64,000 nucleotides of DNA from Streptomyces sp. ISL-87 (GCF_018614095.1 NZ_JAGGOY010000072.1:1-64000), one strand, 5' to 3'; counted from the stretch's first letter, positions 10,292-18,689 are shown. The notes: generated by a model from the sequence alone, not told the origin. Numbers and translations are program-made.

Positions 10292-10749
10292 AGTGGCGCC
10301 TCCTCCGCTCCGGCGGGCGGCAGGTGCGAGGTGTCCGGCTCCGCGGCCGAGATGGCCGCGAGAGCGGACCCCGGATCCTGTTCGACCGCGAGATCGCCCA
10401 GGGTGACGACGCCGACGAGCTCGCCGTCCTCGGTTACCACGGGCAGCCGGCGCAGCGCGTGGCGGCGCATGAGGTCGACGGCGTGGTCGACGCCGTCACC
10501 CGGGCGGACGGTGACCGGCTCAGTGCTGCAGACTGCCTGCACGGTCGTCTCGGCGGGATCCCTGTTCTCGGCCATGGCGCGGATGACGAGGTCCCGGTCG
10601 GTGAGGATGCCGCGCAGCCTGCCCCCGTCGACGACGAGGACGTCCCCGATGCCGGCGTCACGCATCACCCGTGCCGCCTCGGCCAGCGACGTCAGCTTTT
10701 CGACGGTCACCGGTTGCTCGGTCATCACCTCGTGGACTCGCCGGATCAT
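10288..10749 (-). CDS. CBS-pair protein, copy 1
   Basis: 153 aa with two CBS domains (HEVMTEQPVTVEKLTSLAEAARVMRDAGIGDVLVVDGGRLRGILTDRD and TEPVTVRPGDGVDHAVDLMRRHALRRLPVVTEDGELVGVVTLGDLA). Such stand-alone pairs bind adenine nucleotides and resemble mycobacterial Hrp1 (Rv2626c), a DosR-regulon protein. Strong SD (AGGAGGAG) before ATG 10749. A promoter-like box starts about 40 nt upstream. First gene of a three-gene overlapping chain. The window holds a second full copy (13082) and a truncated one (16982). Confidence 0.92.
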   Translation of the reverse strand: MIRRVHEVMTEQPVTVEKLTSLAEAARVMRDAGIGDVLVVDGGRLRGILTDRDLVIRAMAENRDPAETTVQAVCSTEPVTVRPGDGVDHAVDLMRRHALRRLPVVTEDGELVGVVTLGDLAVEQDPGSALAAISAAEPDTSHLPPAGAEEAPL

Positions 10750-10783
10750 GACTCCTCCTGCCGATGGAAGCCGTTCCTACTGG

Positions 10784-10812
10784 GCGGCTACCCCCAGCCG
10801 TCGACCGTAAGC
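10784..10812 (-). promoter_or_regulatory. SigB-like promoter for CBS operon
   Basis: Read on the minus strand: GCTT (10812-10809), 15 nt, then GGGTAG followed by CCGC (10793-10784). The predicted transcript would begin about 30 nt before the CBS start codon. Confidence 0.65.
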
Positions 10813-10832
10813 CAGGCTCTGGCACGTGCGGG

Positions 10833-11642
10833 TCAGGGACCTTCCCATCGTCCGAGGCCGGCCCGCAGCAGGCCCACCAGATCATGGACGACCACATCCG
10901 CTCCGTGCGTGTACAGGCGCGCCGCCCGTTCGTGCGAGGTCTCACGGTTGATGCCGGCCACCAGGCCGAAGCCCGCGCGCATGCCGCCTTCCACCCCGGT
11001 CGGCGCGGCATCGGCCACCGCTGTCTGCGCGGGCGGCACATGCAGCCGCTTCGCGCCCTCAAGGAAGAGGGCCGGATCCGGTGTGCCCGCCAGATGCAGC
11101 CGGACGGCCTCGGACCCGTCCACGACCGTGTCGAACAGGCCCTGGATCCCCGCTGTGATCAAGACGTCGTTCGCACGGCTGGAGGCCGAGACCGCGGCGG
11201 ACTTCACCCCCCAGGCGCGCAGCGCGCCCAGTACGGGCTCCACATCCGCGAACGCGTTCACCGGATGCTCGTCGAGCAGGTCGAACAGCGTCCTCTCCTC
11301 GGCGGCGGCGATCGCCCGTACCGTGCCGCATCCCGGCTCGTCGCCCGGCTCGCCCTCGGGCAGGCGCAAGCCCCGGGAGGCGAGGAAGGCGAGCACCCCG
11401 TCGAATCGGGACTTGCCGCTAACCAGGCCCAAGTAGTCCTTCACCTCGTCGAACGGGTGGCGCTGCCACGCGGCGAACCGGGACTCGGGCAGCGCTTCGA
11501 GGCACCGGTCGACGGCGGCCTTCCACGCGGCGGCGCGGATGCCGGCCGAGTCCGTCAGGACCCCGTCGACATCGAATACCACGCCGCGCAGACCCGTGAC
11601 CGACCGTGCGGGGTCACTCCTGTTCGCCGCTGTCGCCATCAT
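10833..11642 (-). CDS. HAD phosphatase, beta-phosphoglucomutase type
   Basis: Haloacid-dehalogenase-fold hydrolase of about 269 aa. Motif I is VVFDVDGVLTDS (catalytic Asp pair), a helical cap follows, motif II is AAVSASSRAND (Ser), motif III GTPDPALFLEGAKRL (Lys), and the motif IV region reads AVADAAPTGVEGG. Typical relatives have an Asp-rich VFEDA motif here; the first acidic position is Ala, so Mg binding may be altered. The ATG lies inside the end of the universal stress protein gene (29-nt overlap), so the two are one operon. ATG 11639 is an alternative start. Confidence 0.87.
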   Translation of the reverse strand: MMATAANRSDPARSVTGLRGVVFDVDGVLTDSAGIRAAAWKAAVDRCLEALPESRFAAWQRHPFDEVKDYLGLVSGKSRFDGVLAFLASRGLRLPEGEPGDEPGCGTVRAIAAAEERTLFDLLDEHPVNAFADVEPVLGALRAWGVKSAAVSASSRANDVLITAGIQGLFDTVVDGSEAVRLHLAGTPDPALFLEGAKRLHVPPAQTAVADAAPTGVEGGMRAGFGLVAGINRETSHERAARLYTHGADVVVHDLVGLLRAGLGRWEGP

Positions 11643-12084
11643 CGTTACCCTGCGGTCGGACGATGACGACCGGGCAGGCCGCGTGCACGGCGCACTGCTG
11701 GCTGACCGAGCCCAGCAGGAGGCTGGCGAAGCCTCCCCGGCCCCTGCTGCCCACGACCAGCAGCTCGGCGCCGACGGATGCCCCGATCAGCACCTTGGCC
11801 GCGGTCCCCCTGATCAGATGTTGTTCCAGCGGCACGTCTCCCACCTGGACGAGCACCTTCTTGATCTCGTCGTCAAGGGCCTGTCGGGCCTGAGCCTCAT
11901 CGAAGTCGGCGTCCACCGCCGGGGCGGACCAGCCCACCGCTCCGGGGACGTCGTAGGCCGTAACCGCGTCCACCGTCGCCCCGATCAACCGTGCCTGCCG
12001 GACCGCCCACCGCAACGCCTCGTACGAGGCCGACGAGCCGTCGACGCCCACGACGACATGGGGTTTCGGACCACTCGTGTCCAT
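11614..12084 (-). CDS. Universal stress protein (UspA fold)
   Basis: 156 aa, one Usp domain: HVVVGVDGSSASYEALRWAVRQARL at the N-terminus and the ATP-binding loop VGSRGRGGFASLLLGSVSQQCAVHAACPVVIVRP at the C-terminus (G-2X-G-9X-G(S/T) pattern), so it probably binds ATP. Rv2623-type Usp proteins are dormancy-regulon members in mycobacteria. ATG 12084 has GAAAGGAGGGAGG upstream; a promoter-like box lies about 50 nt before it. Co-transcribed with the HAD phosphatase. Confidence 0.93.
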   Translation of the reverse strand: MDTSGPKPHVVVGVDGSSASYEALRWAVRQARLIGATVDAVTAYDVPGAVGWSAPAVDADFDEAQARQALDDEIKKVLVQVGDVPLEQHLIRGTAAKVLIGASVGAELLVVGSRGRGGFASLLLGSVSQQCAVHAACPVVIVRPQGNDDGDSGEQE

Positions 12085-12133
12085 GGCCGGGTCCCTCCCT
12101 CCTTTCACTCTTCCTGCTCTGACGAGGTGCTGT

Positions 12134-12162
12134 GCGCCTACCCGCGTGGCAGGGCCGTAGAC
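12134..12162 (-). promoter_or_regulatory. SigB-like promoter for USP-HAD operon
   Basis: Minus strand: GTCT (12162-12159), 15 nt, GGGTAGGCGC (12143-12134). It ends 50 bases upstream of the Usp ATG. Confidence 0.65.
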
Positions 12163-12239
12163 CCGGCAGCGGGGGACGGAGAGGCGGCATGCCCGGAACT
12201 CGCGGGGTCGACGAGGAGGCGGCGCGGTTGCCTGCGGCT

Positions 12240-13028
12240 TCAGGACCCGTCCGACTGACACTGCGGGCACCACACCGTGCTGCGGCCTGCCATACGGGAC
12301 CGGCGCAGGGGGTTGCCGCAGCGCGGGCAGGTCGCGACGGGGTCGTCGCGGTGCCCGGTGAGCCAGGAGTCGCGGGGCGGGACGCAGCCGGCGGTGACCG
12401 CGGAGCGCAACGTGCGGCGCATGTGTGTGTACAGGTGACGGCGGTCGGCCTCGGTGAGGTCGCTCGCCCGGCTGGTGGGGCGCAGCCTCGCGCGCCACAG
12501 GATCTCGTCGGCGAGCAGATTGCCGAGTCCGGCCAGGACGGACTGGTCGGTGAGGACGGTCTTGACTTTGCCGCGGCGTGCGGAGAGCGCGGCCTCGAAG
12601 TCCTCACGCGCCACCGCCATCGCGTCGGGGCCCTGGTGGTCCAGCAGCCGTTCGACGTCGGAGCGGTCGTCGGCCAGCCATAGACCCTGGAGCTTGCGCT
12701 GGTCGCGGTAGCGGAGCTGACGGTCGCCGCCCACGGTGAACAGGACCCGGTCGTGGGCGTCGGCCTCATCGTCGGGATGGGCGCACACCAGTTGACCGGT
12801 CATGCCGAAGTGCAGCATGAGGGTGGGACCGCCGGTGTGGGCGAGCAGCCACTTCCCGTGCCGCTCCGGCTCGGTGAACCGCCGGCCTTCCAATGCGTCG
12901 CGCAGCCTCCGCGCGCTCACCCCGTGCAATACCCCCTCGTCACGCACCTCGACGCGTTGGATGACCCGGCCCTTCGCACAGGACTCGAGCACCTTCCGGA
13001 ATCCCTCGACGTCTGGTAGCTCAGGCAT
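12240..13028 (-). CDS. Fpg/Nei family DNA glycosylase
   Basis: 262-aa base-excision repair glycosylase/AP lyase for oxidised bases. The N-terminal MPELPDVEGF supplies the catalytic Pro; the RHGKWLLAHTGGPTLMLHFGMTG block is the conserved DNA-contact segment; DQSVLAGLGNLLADEILW is the helix-two-turn-helix; the C-terminal zinc finger has CPRCG and CPQC pairs. It is shorter in places than classical MutM, and whether it prefers 8-oxoG (Fpg) or pyrimidines (Nei) is not readable. No SigB-like box precedes it. Confidence 0.92.
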   Translation of the reverse strand: MPELPDVEGFRKVLESCAKGRVIQRVEVRDEGVLHGVSARRLRDALEGRRFTEPERHGKWLLAHTGGPTLMLHFGMTGQLVCAHPDDEADAHDRVLFTVGGDRQLRYRDQRKLQGLWLADDRSDVERLLDHQGPDAMAVAREDFEAALSARRGKVKTVLTDQSVLAGLGNLLADEILWRARLRPTSRASDLTEADRRHLYTHMRRTLRSAVTAGCVPPRDSWLTGHRDDPVATCPRCGNPLRRSRMAGRSTVWCPQCQSDGS

Positions 13029-13081
13029 GGGGGTACGCCCTTCAGCAGGCTGGGCTGCGCTATGACGCCGGCCGGCCCCGG

Positions 13082-13501
13082 TCAGGTGTTGGGTTCGGCG
13101 GCGCTGATGTCGGCGAGTGCGGAGCGCTCGTCGCGGTCGATCGCGAGGTCGCCGAGCGAGACGATTCCGATCAGCTCTTCGTTGTCGATCACTGGCAGCC
13201 GGCGCAGCGCACGTTCGCGCATCAGGTCGACCGCGTGGTCTATGTCGTCGTCGGGGGCGACGCTGACGAGTTCGTCGCTGCAGATTTCCGCGACGGTGGT
13301 CTGGTCGGGGTCGTTGCCTTCGGCCAGGGCGCGTACGACGAGGTCGCGGTCGGTGACCAGGCCGCGCAGGTGGCCGTCGTCGGTGATCAGGACGTCGCCG
13401 ATGTCGGCGTCGCGCATGCGGCGAGCGGCGTCACGCAGGGAGGTTTGTGGCCCGACCGTGACGGGATGCTCGGTCATGATCTCCCGGATCTTCTGGCGCA
13501 T
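13082..13501 (-). CDS. CBS-pair protein, copy 2
   Basis: 139 aa, closely similar to copy 1 at 10288 (REIMTEHPVTVGPQTSLRDAARRMRDADIGDVLI; HAVDLMRERALRRLPVIDNEELIGIVSLGDLAIDRDERSALADISAAEPNT). Both end with the same SAL(A)xISAAEP(D/N)T tail, so they are recent paralogs. It lies 34 nt downstream of the phosphoribosyltransferase, in the same direction, and probably shares its transcript. Confidence 0.92.
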   Translation of the reverse strand: MRQKIREIMTEHPVTVGPQTSLRDAARRMRDADIGDVLITDDGHLRGLVTDRDLVVRALAEGNDPDQTTVAEICSDELVSVAPDDDIDHAVDLMRERALRRLPVIDNEELIGIVSLGDLAIDRDERSALADISAAEPNT

Positions 13502-13535
13502 GGTGTCCTCCAGCGCTTGCGGAGGGGAGTTCGTG

Positions 13536-14195
13536 TCAATGGACGGCCCGCTGCTCCTCCAGGAGGTCGATCACCTCCTGGTCGGAGACCTGGTCGAAGT
13601 CGTCGTACCAGAGGCCGACCGCGTGGAAGAGCGGTGGCTGCTCGAGGCAGATGAGGTCATCGGCCTCACGGCGAAGCTCGACGGCGGACTCGGGGGCGCA
13701 GACCGGCACAGCCAGGATCAGCCGGGCCGGGTTCTCGGCCCGCAGGCGGCGCAGGGCCGCCCGGGCGGTGACACCGGTGGCGAGCCCGTCGTCGACGAGG
13801 ACCACGGTCTTGCCCTCCAGGCGCGGTGCCGGGCGGCCCCGGCGGTAGAGAAGTTCGCGCCGGTGCAGTTCGGCGCGTTCGCGCGCGACGGTGGGGGCGA
13901 GGTCGGTCTCGGTGACGTCGAGGATCTGCAGGGCGCGCGGGTCGAACAGGGGTGGATCCTCACCGGCGATCGCGCCGATTCCGACCTCCGGCTGTCCCGG
14001 GGCGCCTATCTTCCGGGCCACTACGACGTCCAGGGGCGCTTCCAGAGCGCGGGCGACCTCGGCCGCTACGGGCACGCCGCCGCGGGGCAGCGCCAGGACG
14101 ACCACATCCGCCGCCTGCCGCGCCCCGATCGACTCATCGAGTCGTTCGGCGAGTCGGCGGCCGGCCTGGCGCCGGTTCTCGAACCGGGTGACCAT
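13536..14195 (-). CDS. Phosphoribosyltransferase-domain protein
   Basis: 219 aa, type I PRTase fold. N-terminus RFENRRQAGRRLAERL; DVVVLALPRGGVPVAAEVARAL (PPi loop region); VARKIGAPGQPEVGIGAIAG; and the PRPP-binding VVLVDDGLATGVTARAALRRLR (acidic pair then T-G-x-T/A). Stand-alone PRTases of this kind (mycobacterial Rv0571c type, DosR-associated) have no proven substrate. ATG 14195 is preferred to the frame-open start at 14234 because AAGGAGGG precedes it. The C-terminus (LWYDDFDQVSDQEVIDLLEEQ) is family-typical. Confidence 0.9.
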   Translation of the reverse strand: MVTRFENRRQAGRRLAERLDESIGARQAADVVVLALPRGGVPVAAEVARALEAPLDVVVARKIGAPGQPEVGIGAIAGEDPPLFDPRALQILDVTETDLAPTVARERAELHRRELLYRRGRPAPRLEGKTVVLVDDGLATGVTARAALRRLRAENPARLILAVPVCAPESAVELRREADDLICLEQPPLFHAVGLWYDDFDQVSDQEVIDLLEEQRAVH

Positions 14196-14269
14196 GTCGG
14201 TTCCCTCCTTCTTCCGTTCCCCCTCCTCCGGCACGACGCCTCGGTAGGGAGGGAGCGATGCGACGGCGT

Positions 14270-14332
14270 TCAGATGATGCCGGATATCGCCCTGCCCGGA
14301 ACGCCGCCACGGTGCCGAATCGGCAGTGCCAT
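14270..14332 (-). CDS. Possible 20-residue leader peptide
   Basis: ATG 14332 has a good SD (GGAGGTG, 6 nt before the start) and opens a 20-codon frame, ALPIRHRGGVPGRAISGII. It lies between the promoter-like box at 14386 and the PRTase start, so it could be an upstream ORF. It could also be a scrap of a lost gene. Confidence 0.3.
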   Translation of the reverse strand: MALPIRHRGGVPGRAISGII

Positions 14333-14385
14333 CTCAGACACCTCCACACACTGTTGCTTCCCAAGGCGCCATGCCTCTGTATCCA

Positions 14386-14414
14386 GCGCCTAACCCCGCC
14401 ACCAGTGGCTAAAC
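14386..14414 (-). promoter_or_regulatory. SigB-like promoter for PRTase-CBS operon
   Basis: Minus strand: GTTT (14414-14411), exactly 15 nt, GGTTAGGCGC (14395-14386). One of three GGTTAG variants, all with a perfect GTTT at the same distance. It implies a leader of about 185 nt before the PRTase. Confidence 0.6.
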
Positions 14415-15009
14415 ATGGTGGGGACTCGCCGCGCCCCGGCGGCCAGCGCCGCGGCGAGGCAGGCGGCGGCAATGGCCGTGCGGTGGCGGGTGGCCCACCA
14501 CTGGACGCTGCGAGCGCGCGCCTCGGAGTCGAAAGGTCCGTGCGCCCCGTGGTCGCGACGGTCGTCGGCGGTCCCAGAGGTTCGGCGGCTCCTCGGCGCC
14601 GGCGGGCTCGTCCGTCTGCTGGGAGGGTCCAGCCGCCGGGTTTCTGCGCGATTCCGCGTACGTGCAGGTAGGTGCCCTGCAGGCCATTGGCCAGGATCGC
14701 CGCGGAGGCTGCCGGGAGCACCGTGTGCGCCGCCCGCGGGCTGAGGAAGCCCGCGACGCCGGCCGCCGCACCCAGCGGGCCCAGGACGACCGGCCACCAC
14801 ATCACGCGGTTGCCGAAGCCCGCCCAGGCGTGCTCCAGGTAGATCTCGGCCGCGCTCACCAGGGCGCTGCCCGCGGTGAGCAGGGACAGGGACCGCTCGA
14901 ACCTGCCGTGGCGGTGTTGTCGGTCAGCCGCGCCGCCCCTCGCACAGCGCCCGAGCGGACCCGGCCTGCAATGGCCGTACTCCTGAAAAGGGTCATGACG
15001 GATTCTCAA
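14390..15009 (-). pseudogene. Membrane protein, C-terminally frameshifted or truncated
   Basis: The first about 129 residues look like a conserved actinobacterial membrane protein: FERSLSLLTAGSALVSAAEIYLEH, MWWPVVLGPLGAAAGVAGFL, AASAAILANGLQGTYLHVRGIAQKPGGW. After GGW (near 14620) the frame becomes Arg/Pro-rich and loses family character, while another frame offers a hydrophobic tail (TAIAAACLAAALAAGARR..FSHWWRG) ending at 14390. The only in-frame start is TTG 15009, overlapping the TPP-enzyme stop (TTGA). I read it as a damaged gene of the TPP-enzyme operon. Confidence 0.5.
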
Positions 15010-16793
15010 TCCTTGCCGCTGCCGGGCAGGAACTCCTGCAGCTTCGCCTTGAAGCCCTTGCGGACCACGTCGGCGCGTTCGCTGTCGCCGTGCAGTACCG
15101 CCTCGGCGGTCGCCTTGATCTGGTCGAAGGTGGCATGCGGCGGAATCGGCGGAATCGAGGGGTCGGTGCGGAAGTCGAGCACGTAGGGCCGGTCTGCGGC
15201 CAGCGCGCGGTGCCAGGCCGGCTCCACGTCCTGCGGCCGCTCGATCCGCTCACCGTCCAGCCCCAGTTGGGCGGCGAAGTCGCCGTACCGGATGTCGGGC
15301 AGCGCCTGCGACTCCTCGAACTGCGGCATCCCTTCCAGGGCGCGCATCTCCCAGGTCACCTGGTTGAGGTCCTGGTTGTTCAGTACGGCGACGATCAGGC
15401 GCGGATCCGACCACTCTCCGTAGTACTTGGCCACCGTGATCAGTTCCGCCATGCCGTTCATCTGCATCGCACCGTCGCCCACCAGCGCGATCGCGGGCCG
15501 CTCCGGGAAAGCGAACTTCGCGCCGATGGCGTAAGGGACGGCCGCCCCCATCGTGGCGAGGGTCCCCGAGAGCGAGCCGCGCATGGTTCCGCGGATCCGC
15601 AGGTGCCGGGCGTACCAGTTCGCGGCGGAACCCGAATCCGCGGCCAGGATGACGTCGTCGGGCAGCAGCGCGTCCAGCGCGTGCACCACATACTCCGGGT
15701 TCAGCGGGTCGGCGGGGACCTCGGCCCGCCGCTCCATCACCTCCCACCAGCGTGCGTTCGCCTTCTCGATCCCCTCCCGCCAGGACCGGTCGGTCTTCCG
15801 CTCCAGCAGCGGCACCAGGCGCTTCAGCGTCTCGGCCGCGTCGCCCACGACATTCGCCTCGAACGGATAGCGCAGACCGACCATCGACGGCTCGATGTCG
15901 ATCTGCACCGCGCGCGCCTGCCCGAATTCAGGAAGGAACTGGCTGTACGGGAAGCTGGATCCCACCACGAGCAGGGTGTCGCAGTCGCGCATCATCTCGT
16001 ACGACGGCCGGGTCCCCAGCAGCCCGATCGAGCCGGTGACGAAAGGCAGCGTGTCGGGCAGTACGTCCTTGCCGAGCAGAGCCTTCGCCACGCCCGCGCC
16101 CAGCAGTTCGGCGGCTTCCTCGACCTCGGTACGGGCGTGCCGTGCTCCCTGGCCGATCAGCATGGCGACCTTCTCGCCCGCGTTGAGGATCTCCGCGCAG
16201 TGGCTGAGCTCCTCGTCGGCCGGGACCGGTGCGAAGCGGCCCATGCCCCGGCTGGAGGGCACCATCTTGAACTCGTGCGTGGGCGGCTCGTACGGGAGGT
16301 CCTGCACATCGGCGGGGATGATCAGCGCGGTGACGGTGCGCCGGGCGGCGGCCACGCGCATCGCCCGGTCCAGCACGTTGGGCAGCTGCTGCGGGACGGT
16401 CACCATCTCGCAGAAGTCCGAGGCCACGTCCTTGAAGAGGGACAGCAGGTCGACCTCCTGCTGGTACGCCCCGCCCAGCGCGCTGCGGGCGGTCTGCCCC
16501 ACGATGGCGACGACCGGCACATGGTCGAGCTTGGCGTCGTAGAGGCCGTTGAGAAGGTGGATCGCCCCCGGCCCGGAGGTGGCGACGCAGACGCCGGTCC
16601 GGTCGGAGTACTTCGCGTAGCCCACCGCCTGGAACGCGGCCATCTCCTCATGCCGGGCCTGGATGAACCGCGGCTGGTTGTCGGCCCGGCCCCAGGCCGC
16701 GAGCAGGCCGTTGATCCCGTCACCGGGATAGCCGAAGACATGTTCGACGGACCACTCGCGCAGCCGCTCCAGCACATGATCCGAGACCTTCAT
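15006..16793 (-). CDS. TPP-dependent enzyme, pyruvate oxidase/acetolactate synthase-like
   Basis: 595-aa thiamine-diphosphate enzyme with the three classic domains. The Pyr domain has FGYPGDGINGLLAAW and ARHEEMAAFQAVGYAK (catalytic Glu); the central domain has LLVVGSSFPYSQFLPEFGQARAVQIDIE; the PP domain has the metal/TPP motif GDGAMQMNGMAELITVAKYYGEWSDPRLIVAVLNNQD. The overall pattern is closest to PoxB-type pyruvate dehydrogenase (quinone)/oxidases, which feed electrons directly to the respiratory chain; acetolactate synthase activity cannot be excluded. ATG 16793 follows GGGAAGGGGATTCGTGCG. A GTTT-15-GGTTAG box lies about 70 nt upstream, marking it as part of the stress set. Confidence 0.85.
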   Translation of the reverse strand: MKVSDHVLERLREWSVEHVFGYPGDGINGLLAAWGRADNQPRFIQARHEEMAAFQAVGYAKYSDRTGVCVATSGPGAIHLLNGLYDAKLDHVPVVAIVGQTARSALGGAYQQEVDLLSLFKDVASDFCEMVTVPQQLPNVLDRAMRVAAARRTVTALIIPADVQDLPYEPPTHEFKMVPSSRGMGRFAPVPADEELSHCAEILNAGEKVAMLIGQGARHARTEVEEAAELLGAGVAKALLGKDVLPDTLPFVTGSIGLLGTRPSYEMMRDCDTLLVVGSSFPYSQFLPEFGQARAVQIDIEPSMVGLRYPFEANVVGDAAETLKRLVPLLERKTDRSWREGIEKANARWWEVMERRAEVPADPLNPEYVVHALDALLPDDVILAADSGSAANWYARHLRIRGTMRGSLSGTLATMGAAVPYAIGAKFAFPERPAIALVGDGAMQMNGMAELITVAKYYGEWSDPRLIVAVLNNQDLNQVTWEMRALEGMPQFEESQALPDIRYGDFAAQLGLDGERIERPQDVEPAWHRALAADRPYVLDFRTDPSIPPIPPHATFDQIKATAEAVLHGDSERADVVRKGFKAKLQEFLPGSGKD

Positions 16794-16859
16794 CGCACGA
16801 ATCCCCTTCCCGGCGGCCCGGCCCCTCGAAGCCGGGAACGTGATGAGCACCCTTGTACG

Positions 16860-16888
16860 GCGGCTAACCGCTGAGGGCCCGCACAAAC
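16860..16888 (-). promoter_or_regulatory. SigB-like promoter for TPP enzyme
   Basis: Minus strand: GTTT (16888-16885), 15 nt, GGTTAGCCGC (16869-16860), about 67 nt upstream of the TPP-enzyme start. Confidence 0.65.
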
Positions 16889-16981
16889 GTGCCGCGCGGG
16901 AGCCGGGCAGCGATGTGAAGCCTGTATCCCGGATCAGGGACGCGTCGCGCCGGGCTGGGTGGTGGGGATGCCGGGCAGAAG

Positions 16982-17284
16982 ATGTCGCGGACCGACCACA
17001 AGCTGAAGGGCATGCTCACCGACCGTGACATCGTCATCAAGGTGCTCGCAGTCGGCAAGGACCCCGCGAACTGCAAGGCGGGCGAGCTCTCCCAGGGCGA
17101 GGCCGTCACCATCGGCGCCGACGACGACGCCCGGGAAATCCTCCACACTATGGCCCAGCACAAGGTCCGCCGCCTGCCGGTGATCGACGGCCACGACCTC
17201 GTCGGGATCGTCGCGCAAGCCGACGTCGCCCGGGCTCTGCCCGATCCGAAGGTCGGCGACCTCCTCGAAGCCATCTCCAGCTGA
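16982..17284 (+). CDS. CBS-domain protein, 5'-truncated
   Basis: 100 aa. Begins inside the first CBS domain (HKLKGMLTDRDIVIKVLAVGKDP) and keeps a full second one (AVTIGADDDAREILHTMAQHKVRRLPVIDGHDLVGIVAQADVA). Relatives carry about 40-45 more N-terminal residues (a REIMT.. half-domain), absent here. It may be a pseudogene or may use ATG 16982, which has GGGCAGAAG upstream. Followed by a strong hairpin. Confidence 0.6.
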   Translation: MSRTDHKLKGMLTDRDIVIKVLAVGKDPANCKAGELSQGEAVTIGADDDAREILHTMAQHKVRRLPVIDGHDLVGIVAQADVARALPDPKVGDLLEAISS

Positions 17285-17293
17285 CACGCTTTC

Positions 17294-17322
17294 GCCGGGC
17301 GCGGGTGATTCCTGCGCCCGGC
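17294..17322 (+). terminator. Terminator after truncated CBS gene
   Basis: 9-bp GC stem GCCGGGCGC/GCGCCCGGC with an 11-nt loop, 10 nt past the stop. Confidence 0.65.
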
Positions 17323-17390
17323 TCTGTACCGAACGGCCCACGAGTCCCCTGCGGGCCCGGCGGCGCGGCAGTCCGGTTCCACGGGGAGGA

Positions 17391-17414
17391 GCGCCCCAGC
17401 CATGGCCGGGGCGC
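17391..17414 (-). terminator. Terminator after DUF6479 gene
   Basis: Inverted repeat GCGCCCC/GGGGCGC (17391-17397, 17408-17414) around a self-complementary GCCATGGC centre, just past the stop of the minus-strand gene at 17431. Confidence 0.5.
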
Positions 17415-17430
17415 CCCCAGGAGGTGATGT

Positions 17431-17742
17431 TCACCGGTCGTCCGGACCGACCGTTCCCCGTGGTTGCGAGCCGAAGTTCCCGTAGCCCTTCATCTCGTGC
17501 GCGGTGCGGCGGCCGCCGTCGGCGGGAAAGCCATTGCGGTCGGCCTCGCGCGGTTCCTCGATGTGCCGGCGGGCGGGCCGACGCGGCTGCTCTCCAGGCC
17601 GCGGCGGCGCGGGCTCGGCACGGCGCCGGCGGACACCCCACCACACGGCGCCGATCAGCAGAAGGACGACGAGCAAACCGATCACTGAGGCGAAGGCGCT
17701 GCCAGCGCCGCCCACGCCGAGCACGGCGGAAGAGTTCAACAT
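17431..17742 (-). CDS. DUF6479-like single-span membrane protein
   Basis: 103 aa. A short extracytoplasmic N-terminus, one membrane helix (ASVIGLLVVLLLIGAVWWGV, about residues 18-37), an RRRR stop-transfer, then a Pro/Arg/Glu-rich disordered tail ending GYGNFGSQPRG. This is the layout of Streptomyces DUF6479 proteins; function unknown. ATG 17742 has GGGAAGG upstream. Confidence 0.72.
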   Translation of the reverse strand: MLNSSAVLGVGGAGSAFASVIGLLVVLLLIGAVWWGVRRRRAEPAPPRPGEQPRRPARRHIEEPREADRNGFPADGGRRTAHEMKGYGNFGSQPRGTVGPDDR

Positions 17743-17940
17743 CTCGATGCCTTCCCGGTCGGTTCTCCCGGCACGAAGCCCGGAGCTTCCTCACCGACGC
17801 GGCTGCCCGTGGCCGGACCGGCGAAACGGCTACGACGCCGGGACCGGACCGGCATCGGCCGCGCTCCAGCAGCGCTCCAGCAGCGCTCCAGGTGGTGCTC
17901 GGGGTGCGCGGACATCCGGGAGCCGCCGCGCTCCCCCACC

Positions 17941-18258
17941 TCAAGCCCCCGCGATTCCGGTGATCACCGGGTCCCCCAGCGGCGCGGCTTCCGCGGACAG
18001 CCCAACGCTGCGCAGGGCCGTGGTGGCCAGGTTCCGGGCTTCGGCCTCTGCCGTGGCCGTATCGGCAGCCTCGACCTCGAGGCGCAGGCTGAAGGCCGAC
18101 GAGTCCGGATAGAAGGTGAGGAGATCCAGGTCTTCGGCCGCTCCCAGGTCTGTCTCCCGGGGGTCGGATCCGCGCAGCGCACGGCCGAGTTCCGAAAGCG
18201 CCTCGGGGGTCAGGCCGGTGAGAAGGGTGCCGGGGATGGTGACGACGTAAAGGGTCAT
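17941..18258 (-). CDS. Conserved hypothetical protein
   Basis: 105 aa, acidic. Starts TLYVVTIPGTLLTGLTPEALSELGRAL, then LLTFYPDSSAFSLRLEVEAADTATAEAEARNLATTALRSVGL, an alternating strand-helix pattern compatible with a small alpha/beta fold. Not recognised. ATG 18258 is taken as start because upstream codons of the open frame look non-coding. The 430 bases between this gene and the UdgX gene hold no other gene I can support. Confidence 0.6.
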   Translation of the reverse strand: MTLYVVTIPGTLLTGLTPEALSELGRALRGSDPRETDLGAAEDLDLLTFYPDSSAFSLRLEVEAADTATAEAEARNLATTALRSVGLSAEAAPLGDPVITGIAGA

Positions 18259-18689
18259 GGAACACAGGTGCCCGACCACGGCGGGGAAAATCTCACCCCG
18301 CGCCCCATCCCGGCATTCGGCCGAACCCGCCACCGCCGACTACGGTCCTCCCGCGCCTGGCGATGGTTGCCCCTCCGGGACTGCGACCAAGAGCGCCGGC
18401 CCGCGCGGCGAGCGGTGTCACGGGCTCAGCCACCGCACCACGGCCCGCGTCACCCGTCCAGCGCACCCCCGTAGGGGCGAGGAGGCCCAGGGCCGCGGTG
18501 AATGGGCGGCCCTGCGGCGGGTACCCGCCAGGGGCGGAGCCATCGGCCGGCCGGAGCCACGGCAGCGCCGGCGGCCTGGAGGGCCAAGGAGGGCCTGCTC
18601 CGTCGGCGGGAAGCAGACGACTGCCGCCGCCTCTGTCGTACGTGCCGCCAGAGGTACGCACGACGGGGCGTGGCTGGGAGGTGGTACCC

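Noticed and set aside
15090..16874. 594-codon plus-strand frame opposite the TPP enzyme
   Set aside because: Antisense composition only; the TPP enzyme motifs lie on the minus strand.
18519..18526. GGGTACCC near UdgX as another SigB-like -10
   Set aside because: Self-palindromic, 165 nt from the start codon, and not clearly paired with a -35.
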